NCBI GenBank assembly: GCA_001599975.1
Contig: BCIO01000002.1
Span: 3,173,883 to 3,237,882, forward strand
Source: Cystobasidiopsis lactophilus
Taxonomy: Eukaryota > Basidiomycota > Agaricostilbomycetes > Agaricostilbales > Chionosphaeraceae
Direction: 5' to 3'
Length of the DNA: 64,000 nucleotides
Positions 26,738 through 39,000 of the stretch are shown here, piece by piece; position 1 is the first letter of the stretch; each line of letters starts with the position of its first letter. A program made the translations under genes and the position numbers. Below the pieces are notes generated by a model. It saw only the letters and a list, made by a program, of their open reading frames with translations. It did no database searches and was not told the origin of the DNA.

Positions 26738-28959
26738 TTACACCCGCAGCTTTTGTTTGAGGCGGTCTCGAAGGCGGACTCGCTTCTCTTCGTCCGTTGT
26801 GGTGTTCTCTTCGCTGAGCTCGGCGATGCGATTGCCGAGTTGCTTCAAGATGGCCAGAGATTTGTGAGACGCAGACTTGTCGTTGCCCCGAGTGGCTGCG
26901 GCGATGAAGCTGAGGTGGCGGAGCGTGGACAAGAGGCGCGCAATCTCCTCGAATTGAACTGGTCGCCCAAGGTCAACAATGATTGGAGAAGATGGACACA
27001 GGACGCACCAGGAAGAACAAGATGGTCCGGCAAGTTCAGCCCGGAGTCGTCGTTGCCCGCCTTCTTGGTGATGCGCGACGGTCGGTTCAACATTGACTGG
27101 GCCTTAGACTTAGACGCCATTCCATGAAGGCGAGAGAATGATCAACGTACAGTCGACGCGGAACTCTCGTGACGAGTGGTACGGCGCGAATGCGGATTCG
27201 AGGGCAAAAGTCGGACAGTCAGGCGAACACAGCGGGCCTTGCCGTCCGGCGTAGGCAGAAACTGACACGACAGCTCGGTCTCTCCACAGCCATACTTTTC
27301 GGAGGCTATATCCCTCGGGTGCGCTTCGATGCGAGTGTCGCCGTGCCACTTCAAGAATCGCAGCAAGCCAGACCAGGTGGATGCCTCCATGGCAAATGAA
27401 CTATACTCGGCGACTCCACTCGACAGCTCCGGCATGTTGCTCAGTTGTACGACGTCAGGGAAGGCCGCGTTCGGATCAGGATGCCCGAGCGTCGGGGTGG
27501 TCGAGCTGAGAAAGCCGTATCTCAGCTCCGCTGGGTGTACCAAATCTGGCTCTTCGACCATAGGTCCACCAGAGAAAGCAGACCAGTCTCTTCGAGCGCC
27601 GGCGGGAAGCTCTGGCATATCGCGCGTGCTGGGCCAAACCACTTCGGGCTGGGCAGCCGGTGAGTCGAGCTGATCGTCAGCTGCATTCGATGTGCCAGGT
27701 CTGGCGGTGGAAGAGGTTCGACTGGTGTCTTCCTCATCGGCCGTTACAAAGGTGTTCGGCGGGGACGGGTCATCGCCCTCTCGAGCAGTTCGCATGGAAG
27801 AGCTTGGCGAGCCGGTCGACACAGTGTTTTCAGAGTTGGGAGGCGCGTCTGGGACTGGAGCAGTAGGTGTTGGCAATGAGGGGGCTGAGCGAGGGACAGG
27901 CGGAAGGGGCCGAGGAGGAAGGCGTGGCGCTGATTTGGCTGGCAGCATTTCAGATAGAGGAGGGAGCATCGCCATGGTCTCTCTGCTTTCGGTTGGCAGG
28001 ACTCCTTTGGCGTCCCTTGAAAACCATAGGCCAAAGTACGAAGGTGCGTCGCCGTCAGCGAGCATCTCGGGCTCTTCCAAGATGGTCGGCGAGCGCAACG
28101 TGTTGGACGTCGACATTGGCATGTCCGGGTACTCGGTCCGTTCCGAGATGATGCTTAGCGACGAAGTATCGCCCATGTCGAACATGCTGACTCGGCGCAT
28201 CTGCTGCAAGTGTTCCCACTCGCGCAGCTGCGCATTTTCGTCGAACTCGTCCACCTCTTCGTCTCGTTGCCGGGCGTCAAACTCCGCTTCACTCATAGCA
28301 AGAGCCATCTGAAGCTCCTCGGGATCGGTCGAGGAGCGCCGCTGAGGCTCGCGGCCTTTGCCCTTGTCCTGCTGGGACACTTCAAGAGCTCTGCGGAGAT
28401 CTTCCTCCTGCTCGGCACCGCTCAGCATAGATGTCAGCGCAGGAGACTTCTTCAACGGACCTCTTTTCGTTTAAGAGCCGCCTCTTCTTCGGCGGAGGCC
28501 TTTAGAGCCGCTTGCAGTTCTTGCTCAGACTGCGTTGGTTCCAGTGGCGCGGGGCGCTTTTCTTCTGGTGCAGGCTGGGGAGCTGCAACGGGCTGTTGAG
28601 ATGAATACGACCTCCGAAGGATGTTGGCTCCACTGCGACTGAAGGGATTGCGCTCTGCACCAAACCCAAATTTAGACTTGGAAGTGCATCATGCATGTGA
28701 AATGAGCTTGCTCGAGGTCGACGCCGGCTTCTCTTCGACAGTCCACGTCTGTTCCTCTTGCCGACTGGGCCCTGACATGCCAGGAGAAGGCGCCGTCGGC
28801 GGGTAGGGCGAGTTATCTGCGTTGTGATTCAGCAGGTGTCTTGAAATGATTGCAGCTAGCAGTCCTACAATTGAGAAAGGCTGCTCGCGTTCGCTCAGCT
28901 TATTCTGTGAGTTTGCCTAGAGACTCACGGAGAGGCCACTGCGTTGTCGTGGAAGCCAT
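26738..28959 (-). CDS. ubiquitin-interacting-motif (UIM) protein, function unknown
   Basis: Hydrophilic protein of about 650-680 residues. It has three UIM-like helices near the N-terminus: EQELQAALKASAEEEAAL, EEDLRRALEVSQQDKG and PEELQMALAMSEAEF, each with the acidic-x-x-A-L-x-x-S core. A Pro/Ser/Thr-rich centre follows, then a compact C-terminal region (LLRFLKWHGDTRIEAHPRDI, then LSCQFLPTPDGKARCVRLTV). The frame seems to stop at 27142, but a consensus intron at 27097-27150 (GTACGT ... CCAG) joins T to SMLNRPSRITKK in phase. A further intron joins LVLP to VQFEEIARLLSTLRHLSF, ending RDRLKQKLRV at 26738. The alternative is a separate gene starting 21 bases after the stop, which is less likely. 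The 5' exons (28500-28959) are not fully resolved; a TGA near 28689 must be spliced out. Probably a ubiquitin-binding adaptor (endocytosis or protein quality control). Confidence 0.75.
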
Positions 28960-29141
28960 GGTCGAGCTCCAAGACGCGGATGTCGTAGGCCAAAATGACG
29001 CATTTAGACGTTAAGCGATAAGTTCACGATGAAAGCCCTGAACCTCTCCTCAATCGCCTGTGGTGCTGCTTTGTGGCGGAAACTTTCGACGCTTGTTGCG
29101 AACCCAGGTCTGCGAGGCGCAGCCGACAATTGGGTCGACCA

Positions 29142-32100
29142 ATGGCTCTTAATTACTACCACCAGCTCCCTCCGGAGATCCTTCCCTTTGTGTTCGAGAC
29201 GACGCCTTCGAAAAACTTGGCGAACTCGACTCAGAGCTCGCTTCCATCATCAGCCATGACCGCTGCCGCAGTCGAATTGGCTCCATGTCTAATCGCCCTT
29301 GTTATACTACTGGGTGCTGCGGGCGCTAAGGCTGTCCGAGCATGGTGGCCAAATCGCATCGAGTTGGAACTCGAGACGGACTCGAAGGCCCGACTTCCAG
29401 AAGACGACGTTGTGGCTGAGCTCGCTGTCCTGGAAAGGCAGCAGATTGATGCACTACTTGCTTCTGGCAGTACAAGCGCAACCCTCAGATCGCCTCTCAG
29501 TGCTCTGGCCGCCATGACGACTTTTGCGTTTCTTTTGTCCGAGGCCGGTTGGCTTGAACTCAGATTCGCCTGGTTCCAGGCTATCGCTGCTGTGATTTCC
29601 ATTGCCTGGCAATGTATCCTGATTACCGCTGAGTGTCTTGTTATTCCCAGGCTTGCGTCCATTCTTTGTGCCAGCTGCGTGTCCAGAGACCCAGCAGACC
29701 AAATCTCTTGCTGCTTCTGTTTGGTATCGCATTTGATGTATCGCTTGCTGTATCAACGGGGTGGAAGGCTTTCAGTGCCATTAGGGGCGCCGCATCTGTC
29801 GACACCGTCGCTCTTACCTCTCTCGCCCTTGTGTCCATCTTGGCTCATGCACTCGCCCTCCTCACTAAGCCACTCAGCCCCGCTGTTGACAGCGACTCCG
29901 CGCCGCCTGAACTCGCTGGCGCCTCCCTCCTCTCATTGGCGTTTGTTAACTACATGTCACCTTTTGTTTACGCTGCGGCTGCAAAAAATGTGCAGTCGTC
30001 CCTTCTATATTTCCTGGGAGCAGTTTTGATGCTGCTCTCAACAGAGTGCGACAATTCCGGAGCTTCGACCAGACGCCAGCGCGGCAATTGCCCTCCACGA
30101 CTTCCGGGAATTCTCACGGCGACATCCGACTTGGTCTTTGGGCTGGCGCCTGCTGATCTTCCTTCGCCACGACATTCTGCTCCAACAAGTATTTGGGTGG
30201 GCCGAGGCTTTGAGCCTTCTTACATCGCCAGTGCTGCTGCGGCAAATCCTACAGCTCCTCTCCCAGCCCACTCCTTCGAAACAAACGGCCATCCTCTACG
30301 CGGCCGCGATGATGGTGGTCCAATCCATCAACAGTGTCATGACCAGCCGAGGCCTCTTAATTGGACGCCAGATGTCGGTCAAACTCCGGGCTGTCCTGAG
30401 TGGCGAGCTGTTCAGCAAAACTTTGCACCGCTCTGACATCAGCGCTCCGTCGTCTGAGGAGGAATCATCTGGTTCTAGTGGCGGAAAGATCGTCAATATG
30501 GTCTCCACCGGTGAGGCTGGTTGAACACTTCCAGGCTCACTGCAATTCTGACGTTGCTGCCATAGATGTCTATCACTTGGCCGAGTTCATGGCCTACATC
30601 CATCACATCTGGCCCATAAACCCTCTGGTCGCTGGCGTTGGGATATACCTCCTCTTCAAGGTCTTAGGATTGGCGGCACTGGCTGGGCTGGGTGTCCTGG
30701 TGCTCCAAATCCCTCTGATGTCTGTCATCGGCCGACTGTACCAGATCTTCACAGCCCAAATCTTGAAGGCGACCGACAAGCGACTCAACATGTCACAAGA
30801 GGTCATTCAGTCCATCAGGATTGTCAAGTTTTTCGCATGGCAGAAGCGCTTTGCCGATCGACTCAACACCCAACGCAACATCGAGCTGGCGTCGTTACAA
30901 AAGAGGTTTATCGTGCAGGCTCTTTGGGTGAGCTGTCCAGCCCTGGCATTGATCCTTCGACTGACATCACCTGAAGGTTTCCTTTGCCCTTTGCGGGACG
31001 CTCATGGTGTAAGCACTTCCCCAGATGTGAAGAGCTATCAGCTCAGAGAGCTTCAGTTCTTGTGTCACCTTTTGGACTCACACCGTCGCGCTTGGCCGAA
31101 CGTTGGACGCCGCCACAGCCTTCACATCGCTTGCTCTCTTCCAAGTCATACGCTTCCCTCTGGACGATCTCGCCTCATACGCAGTAGAAGCCATCCAGAG
31201 CTATGTCAGTCTGAAGCGCATCTCGGGCTATTTAAAGGAAGCCGACACGGAAAAGTACGCCACCTTGGATGCGTTCGAAGCGACCAGCGTGGCTCGGATC
31301 GGATTTGAAAAGGCTACCTTGGACTGGCAGGTGGGCCGGACCGTCCAAGAGGAGGCCGCTTTCCAGCTGGTCAACCTCGACCTCGAATTTCCGGTTGGCC
31401 GGTTTTCAATCGTTACTGGCGCTGTCGGCTCTGGAAAAACAGGGTTGTTGCTTTCGCTTCTCGGCGAGATGCACTTGGTCCAAGGCAAAGTATTCTTGCC
31501 AACCCCCCGATTTCGGCCGGAGCAGGCGACATTCGAGATGATCGACAGCGTCGCCTACTGCGCCCAGTCGCCGTATTTGCTCTCCGACTCCATCAAGAAC
31601 AACATCCTGTTTGGCACCGCGTGGAACGAGGCTCGCTATCGAGAAGTGCTGGCGGCCTGCGCTTTACTGCCGGATCTGGCCGCTTTGGATGGAGGGGAGG
31701 ACACCGAAGTAGGCGAGAAAGGCACAGTCCTGTCCGGAGGTGGGTCGCTTGCCTCCGCGTCCAGGAGAAGGCAACTGATAAATCTGGGTAAAAGGGCAAA
31801 AGGCGCGCATCGGTGAGCTCCAGTCCAAGTCTGAAGACCTGGCCTTGCGCTGAATTGCGATCTCTCAGCGCTTGCCAGAGCCATTTACAGTAACGCTCGA
31901 CATGTCCTGCTGGACGATGTCATCGCAGCTGTCGATGCTCAAACTGCTCGGCACTTGGTTCGCGCCCTTGCCGGACCCCTCATGCGCAATCGCACGGTCA
32001 TCTTGGTCACTCACGCCCTCGCTCTTTGCTTTCCTGTCGCCGATTACTGCGTCGCTTTAGACTCGGGCAGAGTCCTATACAGTGGCCCCACGGCCGGCGC

Positions 32101-34719
32101 TAGTCAGCTGTACGGGGATTTGCGCATCAAAGACGCCACCCAAAGTTCGGAGCCTCACAGCGCAGGAGCCAAGGTGGCCGCTGAGGCTGGGGCCGAAACG
32201 GAGACTACAAAGCCTCGCAAGGAGCTTGCAGCCATCAAGGCCGAACGAGAAGAAGCGCAAAACTCAGGCGCGGTGGCCTTTTCGATCTACAGAGACTACA
32301 TCTGGGCTGTGGGTAGCCCCATCGTCTGGCTTTCTATCTTAGCAACTTTGTGAGACCGTTTTCAATTCCCACTCAATGCAGCTGACCTCTTTCGGAACAG
32401 TGCCGTCGCCCAAGTAACCGAGATATCGGCCAACCTGTGGCTACAGAAGTGGGCACGCGCCGCCAGCAGTGTGGATGGGCCACCCGACAGGGCAGCATCG
32501 ATCCGCTACTTCCAGGTCTACCTTCTCCTTTGTGTGGTCACTGCCCTCCTCTTTTCCATTCGCACCTGCTGGATCCTCTACCGAGGCCTCGTGGCATCCC
32601 GAGCGATCTACAAGCGCCTCGTAAACAGCATATTGGGGGCCAAGGTCAAGTTCTTTGATGTGACACCGGTCGGCCGCATCCTCAACCGCCTCAGCCGCGA
32701 CACCCAGGTCATCGATCAGGACCTGACAGAGAAAGTCAACTGGTTGCTACTCGGTAAGCTGTGCCCTGACTTTGCATCCTCGTCAACTGAAGCATATATT
32801 GTGCGTTAGAAATTGCTTATGCCCTGGGCATCATTGGCGCCGTGGCAATCAACGTGCCGTCCATCTTGCTTGTTGCCCTCTTGGTTGGATTCTATTTCTT
32901 CCACCTCACGAAACTGTACTTGCGAGGGTCCAGAGAGCTCAAACGAACAGAGTCCACCACTCGCAGTCCGATCTTCGCCCTGTTTGGCGAGACCGTCGCC
33001 GGCATCGCAACCATCCGAGCTTTTGCCGACACTGCCCGCTTCTTGAAAACAAGTTTAAAGCTGCAGAACCAGAACAGCAAGCCCTATTATACGCTCTGGC
33101 TGGCGAACCGCTGGGTGTCCGTTCGGACCGATGTGTGCAGCATTGCCTTGCAGTTCATTGTTGCCCTCTTTGTGGTCTTGAATGACCGTTTGGATGCGGC
33201 CGTCGCTGGGTTTTGTTTGACCTACGCCTCGGTACGTCCCTCGTTGCGTTGCCCTGCTCACATCTGACTCGCTGCTAGTCTTTGGCTACACGCTTCTTGT
33301 GGATTTCGCGCTTCTCGGCCGAGATTGAGATCAGCGCCAACTCTTTGGAGAGGGTTCAAGAGTACACAGACTTGGAGCAAGAGCGCACCGACGGCATCGA
33401 GCCGCCTGCCGGGTGGCCTTCGGCTCATGGCAACATCGAAGTGCAAAACTTGACAGCTCGTTACGGCCCTGACCTGACGCCGGTCCTACGAAATGTGTCG
33501 TTCACGATTGCTCCCGGTGCTAAGGTGGCCGTTGTAGGGCGCACTGGTGAGCGCTACTCCTTAGTCGGTGAACGAGAATCTCACCGCGTGCTCGATTATA
33601 GGGTCTGGCAAATCCACTCGTGAGTCACAGGACGCCAGAACTTCATCAAAAAAGCTAATACTCCTGACATCAAACAGTCGCCAACAGCTTCTTCCGCTTC
33701 CTTGACCCAGAAGAAGGCAAGATCGTCATTGACGGCATCGACATTGCGACTGTGGCGTTGCACGAGCTCCGAAGCCGCTTGACAATCATTGCACAAGACG
33801 CTGTCCTTTTTGCTGGGACGATTCGCTTCAATGTGCGGGCTTGTCAGGTTTCCGGTTGGCCAGGTCTAACATGATCTTGTGGCCAGCTCGATCCGTTCAA
33901 CGAGCACGACGACTTAGATCTTTGGGAAGTCTTGAAGGGCGTGCAGCTGATCAGCCAGACACCCCGGGCTAGTCAGGCGCCGAGCCGGGCAACGAGCCGC
34001 GTGCCCAGCCGCGTCCCAAGTGCGGTCAACATTCGTAGCCTGGCCACCAGCTCCTCGGAGACTCTGGTCGAAATTTTAGAACCCAAGACCGTCATCCGGT
34101 CGCTTGACCAGGAAGTGTCAGAGTGCGCGCTTGGATCTTCTCGTTTGCAATGTGTAGCTGACGGTGTGGCGCAGAGGTGGCAAGAATTTTTCTGCGGGAC
34201 AGCGCCAGCTTCTTTCCTTGGCCAGGTGCGTCACAGTTTCTTCATGGGCTAGTACCGAGCTTGACAAGACCACAGAGGCCTGCTGAAGCTGCGACACTCC
34301 AACATCCTTATTTTGGATGAGGCTTCTGCGTCGTGCGTGCCCATGTCTGCCCTCACAAAAAACACCCACCTGAAACTCTTGGTTAGACTCGACTCCAAGA
34401 CAGACGATCAAATCCAGCGTACGATCCGCGAAGAAATGGGGAACGCCACCCTCATCTGCATCGCTCATCGATTGAGTAAGGTCGCTTTCAGCCGTCGGAG
34501 CGGGCCTTTCTGACGTACCATACAGGCACCATCATAGACTACGACAAGGTCCTCGTTTTGGGTGATGGACAGGTCCTCGAATACGATACCCCCGCCGTCC
34601 TACTCAAAGACGTTAATTCTCATTTCTCCAACCTGTGTCGGTCTGGCGGAGAACGAGAGTACCAAAAGCTGCTCTCTCTTGCTGCCGGTCACAGGACCAC
34701 GTTATCTATACCGTCGTAG
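29142..34719 (+). CDS. ABCC (MRP-type) ABC transporter, second gene
   Basis: Full-size ABCC exporter with about 17 short introns. The chosen start is [24 protein letters not shown]0-like region with five hydrophobic stretches follows (29260-30040; its splicing is unresolved). TMD1 reads [20 protein letters not shown]1 has Walker [27 protein letters not shown], signature LSGGQKARIALARA and Walker [13 protein letters not shown] (Asp replaces the catalytic Glu, common in ABCC NBD1). TMD2 includes [23 protein letters not shown]2 has Walker A GRTGSGKSTL, a Ser/Arg-rich insert near 33955-34050 ([15 protein letters not shown]), signature [14 protein letters not shown] and Walker [15 protein letters not shown]. 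Two 18-base exons encode motif cores: 31795-31812 (signature GQKARI) and 33602-33619 (Walker A SGKST). Stop at 34717-34719. Only distantly like the other ABCC gene here; substrate unknown. Confidence 0.88.
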
Positions 34720-35021
34720 CACACCTTGCATTTAGCACCTGCATGCTTGATAGAATTGGTGGCGAGAACTCATTCTTGCTCCCGGCCCGCAGTGGTCGGT
34801 CGCCATGATTGTTGCTTCTTTCTACCCTGTCTGCTTGATGCTTAGTCTGACTATATGCCGCTGCCCGTGAGCATACCCTGCCTCGACCTCTGGCCAGACT
34901 TGCATGCCGCCCCGCTTCCACGCCGCTGGCAAGCTGGATTGCCCTGGGTCCCCTGCTTCTCTGTGGCCTTTTACCCGTTATGCAGCACCCACCATCACTA
35001 CTGATATCAAGCATCAAGCAA
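34720..35021. other. intergenic between ABCC gene and glyoxalase-fold gene
   Basis: About 300 bases. An in-frame ATG at 34904 upstream of the glyoxalase-like start could extend that protein by 39 residues, but the extension looks like leader sequence. Nothing else was recognised. Confidence 0.3.
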
Positions 35022-35768
35022 TGTGCCCACACGACGGACCCGAGGCAGAGGAAGTCACCCAGGCGATCTCGCCCAACCCGTCGGGTTCGCCGATCCATGC
35101 CACCTTCCATACCGGCCTGACCGTGAGCGACATCGATCGCTGGGAAAAGTTCTACACAGAGTGCATGGTAAACAACATCTGCTTGCTTGTGCAATGAGCG
35201 ACAGAGCCTCAACGTTGGCAAATCAGGGCTTCAAAGTAGCCCGTCCAAAGCTTGAGGTGACAAATGTCATGGGAATCACTGGTGTCAGGACTGGCACTCT
35301 TCATCGCACCATGTAAGAGCTACCATGGTCAATTTGGGTCGATTTGAGCTCAGTCTGGGCAGGATTGAGCTGCCGGGCACTGGCCATCTGCTCGAGCTCC
35401 TGCAATACTCCGCCCCGGATGGGAAGGTCTACAAGCCCAACTCGAACGACGTTGGAAGCTCACATCTTGCTTTCAAAGTCACCCGCACCGAAGACCTGCA
35501 GCCTTTGCTCGACAAAGCCGCCAAGTACGGTTTCAAGCTGGTTGGTGACATTGTGGACGTGCGTGGCGCCTCACAGTGATCCTATCGGCGCTCTATACTC
35601 ACTGTTATTGTGCCCAGGTGCCGCTGCCGGGTTACTACAACGCTAAGGCCTGCTACAGTTCGTCTTCTACCCTTCCGCCTTCCATTACGTTTCTCGTTTA
35701 ATGGCTTTAGTACAGTGCGCGACACTGTCGATGGCCACACTGTCGAGCTCGTGTCAAACTATGCCTAG
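35022..35768 (+). CDS. glyoxalase/VOC-superfamily protein
   Basis: Small metal-dependent-fold protein of the vicinal oxygen chelate superfamily (glyoxalase I, dioxygenase, bleomycin resistance). It starts MCPHDGPEAEEVTQAIS. The first VOC half reads IHATFHTGLTVSDIDRWEKF, then YTECM. The 5' intron probably runs from GTAAAC after ATG (35167) to the AG before GTGACAAATG, giving VTNVMGITGVRTGTLH. The next exon has RIELPGTGHLLELLQYSAPD, with Glu in the metal-ligand position, and SSHLAFKVTRTEDLQPLLDK with a His ligand. The C-terminus DTVDGHTVELVSNYA supplies the last Glu. A single VOC domain of about 160 residues. Reaction and substrate cannot be told; secondary metabolism or detoxification is possible. 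Confidence 0.75.
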
Positions 35769-36063
35769 TCGATGTCGAGAGTTGGCCGGCGTGGCGGGGG
35801 TGGCAATTCAGGTCTTCCTCGTGAAATGGGATTTTGGGATCTCTCCCTTCGTCCGCCAATCAATGATGAAAACCCCTCACGCTCTGTGTAGACTTAAATC
35901 ACGCCCTGTACATCTCAATGCTCCAGAGGCCTTATCGTTAGGCGACGGAAATTGGCAACAATCGATTGCCTTTGAAACGATATTGGCGTTTGACGTGAGC
36001 GCGTGAGCCGCCGTCGTCGACAAGGGGCTGTGCGGCCATGGACTTTGCCTTTTCACCACCAAC
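35769..36063. other. intergenic, nothing recognised
   Basis: About 295 bases between two plus-strand genes, presumably the 3' end of the glyoxalase-fold transcript and the channel gene's promoter. No coding or regulatory signal was recognised. Confidence 0.3.
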
Positions 36064-39000
36064 ATGGCGGCCGACTACTCCATTTGGGGCTTGGTGAGCA
36101 GCCTGGTGTTGGTCGCCGGGTGCTCGCTTCTCCTGGTCGGCCTCTACAAGACCCAGTCGCAGCGCCCCTTGATCTTGCTGTCTCGCACTTGGTGTTTGCC
36201 TCTGTCCAAGCGGGAGAACAGCGCCCCTCGCCTCGAGCTGTGGCCCAGAGCACCAGCCTTGGACGCTGCGAATGACGGCGCATTGCTCCTGCGAATCCTG
36301 TGCTTGACGAGAACGATTTTGGGGCTGGCCTTGGTCATTTCAGCCGCTGTCCGTTCCTCCTCTGTTCGTTCGCTGACTAGAGCCAGCTAAAGGACCATCC
36401 CGGCTGGACAGCTCTGCTACCCGCTATTCCTTGTCGGCGTGCCAGCCCTCCAAGCGGCCGACGAGCCTTTCCAAAACTCGCGCGGCAGCTTCAGCAAGCT
36501 CGACCAGATCTCCCTTAACCGCCTCTTAAGGGCCTACGACGACGGCCACAACCCGACCTTCTCCTTTCAAGCTCGCCTCGGCGTCCTGGCGGGCGGCACC
36601 TGGCTCTGGACCTTGCTGAGCTTGGTCTTGATCGCCCGCGAACTTCGAAGGATTGCCGGCTTCAGGAAGGAGAACCTCGACCTGCAGATCGGCTACCTCG
36701 ACGCGCGGAGGCCAGGGTGGGAGAACGTGGGAGAGGAGCAGGCCCGCGAGCTTCTCGCTCAGTTCCAGCTCTCCGACAGCTCGGCCTCTCCCGTCCATGT
36801 CACCTCCATCGTGCCCGTCGCTGATACACAGGCTCTCGCCGGCATCTACAAGAGGCGCCAACATGCCCTTGAATCGCTCGAGGCCGCGGAGCTCGAGTAC
36901 ATTGGCTCATTCGAAGAGTCCGTCGGCCCTTCATCTCCCACCGAGTCCTCCCCGAGCCCGAAAAAGCAAGGCAAGGCTCGAAACCAAGAAGCGTCGGATT
37001 CGTCTTGGTCTTCTTCAACGCCCTTTGGACCGAGAGCCATGTACAACCTCACCCCCGAGAAAGCCGGCTCGACCAAGAGACTCCGCAAGCTGTCAGAGCC
37101 GCTCCTCGATGCTATCGGCAAGAAGCTGCAGCAAGGCAAGCTGGTGGAGATCTTCCAGCCCTCGGGCTCACAAGCGACGCGCATGTACGACTACGTCGAC
37201 GAGGGCAAGCCAGCAATCGGCTCCCGCGTGCAGGTCAACGAAGACGGCGACATCAACATCGCGCCAGCAACCCCTAGCACTGCCCACTTCTTTTACTCTT
37301 TGGAAGACGGCGCCGCAGAAAGGAGCCCACCGATTGCCAGAGGCGATGTCGACGACATTGAGCCGGTGCCCGAGAGCCCTGCGTCGTCCATCCGCCGACT
37401 CTCGTCGCGGCCATCGCCCATCGACCCCACGCTTCCCGTCCGCGGCGACAGCCCCCAAGACTCTCCCTCATCCATCAAAAGCCCTGTCAACCTCAGCGTC
37501 CACACCGGAAGCGAGATTAGGCAGCGTTCACCAGGCAACTCGCCGACCACTCCTCGCTACCCGCAAGAGTCGCGCACCGGGTCCCCTTTCCTGGAAATGG
37601 GCGGGCTCGCCGGGGGCGCTAGAACGGGCTCCCCTTTCCTCGAGACGAGCCGACTGTCAGCCGGGTCGCCGGCCACCTTCCGCTCTTCCGTCTTCACCCA
37701 CCCCAATGCACCCCATTTGCGACGCGCAGGATCTCTCAAAGCTCTCAAGCCGACTCGCTCCACCAGCCCTGAGCTACTGGCCTCGCGGTATGCCTTGGTC
37801 AGACACTACCGGTCCGAGCTTCGACGCCTCAACGCCGAGATGAGCCGAGCGCAAGAAGCTGCTCACGACGTGTCACAGGCCGGCCAGAAGATCGCCGGCT
37901 TCATCTTGACGGGCCGTGGCCTCAGCTGCTTTCCAGGGGTCTGTGTGTTCGAAGGCAACTCGGTAGACGACGTATGCTGGAACTTGATGGTGGCCAGAGG
38001 GCGCAAAGGTCGAGGTGGTTTGGTTGTGCTGGTCGCCTGCCTGGTCCTCTGCTTGATCTACGCGTCGCTGGTGCCCATAGCAACAGCTACCGTCGCCAAT
38101 GTGCCAGGCGTCACCGACCAGCTCTCTTTTTTGCGATTTGTCACCAGCGCAGGAGCTCTGCCCAAGGGCCTGTTCACCATGGTGCTGCCAAGCACTGTCC
38201 TTCTTGTCATCTTCTCTGTGGCCGCCTTGTTGTGCGATTGTAAGCTGTCGAGCTTGCTCGCATAGGTTTGGCTCAGAGTTCATCGCAGATCTGTGTGCCT
38301 CCTACGGCTCCTTCTCTGTGACGGTCACCAAAACCAGGGCGTTTCGCTTTGCCGCCACTTTCTTAGTGCGTCCAACCTCGCGGCCGAACCAAGCTACGGC
38401 TGTCTTGATGGACTGTGGCAGATCCTCGCACTCTTAATCTTTTTCCTCGTCGTCACTGCCATCATTGGCACGCTGCGCAATTTCGAGTAGCGTCCCTTTT
38501 CCCTTCAGACGCGTGAAGACATCTTGCTCAACGCGACCAAGCAGGAAGCACACCGCCATCACGCTCATCCTGCCTATAGCGGCGATCACCTCATCTCAAA
38601 TGTTCCTGTGCGCCGCCGCCACCCTCGCTGTGCTGTGTCCACTCGTTCTGTGGACGCAACCCTTGCGATATTTGCTCTGCTCTGGAAAACTAAAGCGCGC
38701 CGCTACTCCTAGAGCCCGCTTCCAGGCTCTCTATCCCAACTCCGCCTATCGTTATGCCACCGCTCTACCTCTTCTGCTGGTCAGCTTTGCTGGCTTCATC
38801 TTTGGCAGCAGTCAGCCGCTGATCCTTTTGGCCGCCTTTGTCTTTGCTACCGCCTTGGCCTCTGTGCAGTCTTACCAACTTCGATTTTGCGTCATTCACC
38901 AAACTCGCGCCCTCGGGCTGCAAGAGCACGACATCTTGCGCTTTTTGGCACTTTCTGTCTCCTTGGCGCCCTTACTCCCGGCGCTGATTGCACTTTCGAG

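Noticed and set aside
26845-27120. separate small gene starting MASKSKAQSML
   Set aside because: An in-phase intron removes this start and joins the downstream codons to the UIM protein; only 21 bases separate the two frames.
35769-36006. plus-strand frame between glyoxalase-fold and channel genes
   Set aside because: No domain, poor composition, and it would need to overlap the glyoxalase 3' end.
36653-37843. 396-codon plus-strand frame inside the channel gene
   Set aside because: Shadow of the Ser/Pro/Arg-rich insert in another frame. The channel frame continues on both sides and carries the family motifs.
38487-38508. 22-base intron in the channel gene
   Set aside because: A longer 58-base intron (38487-38544) with the same donor keeps frame and has a normal size.
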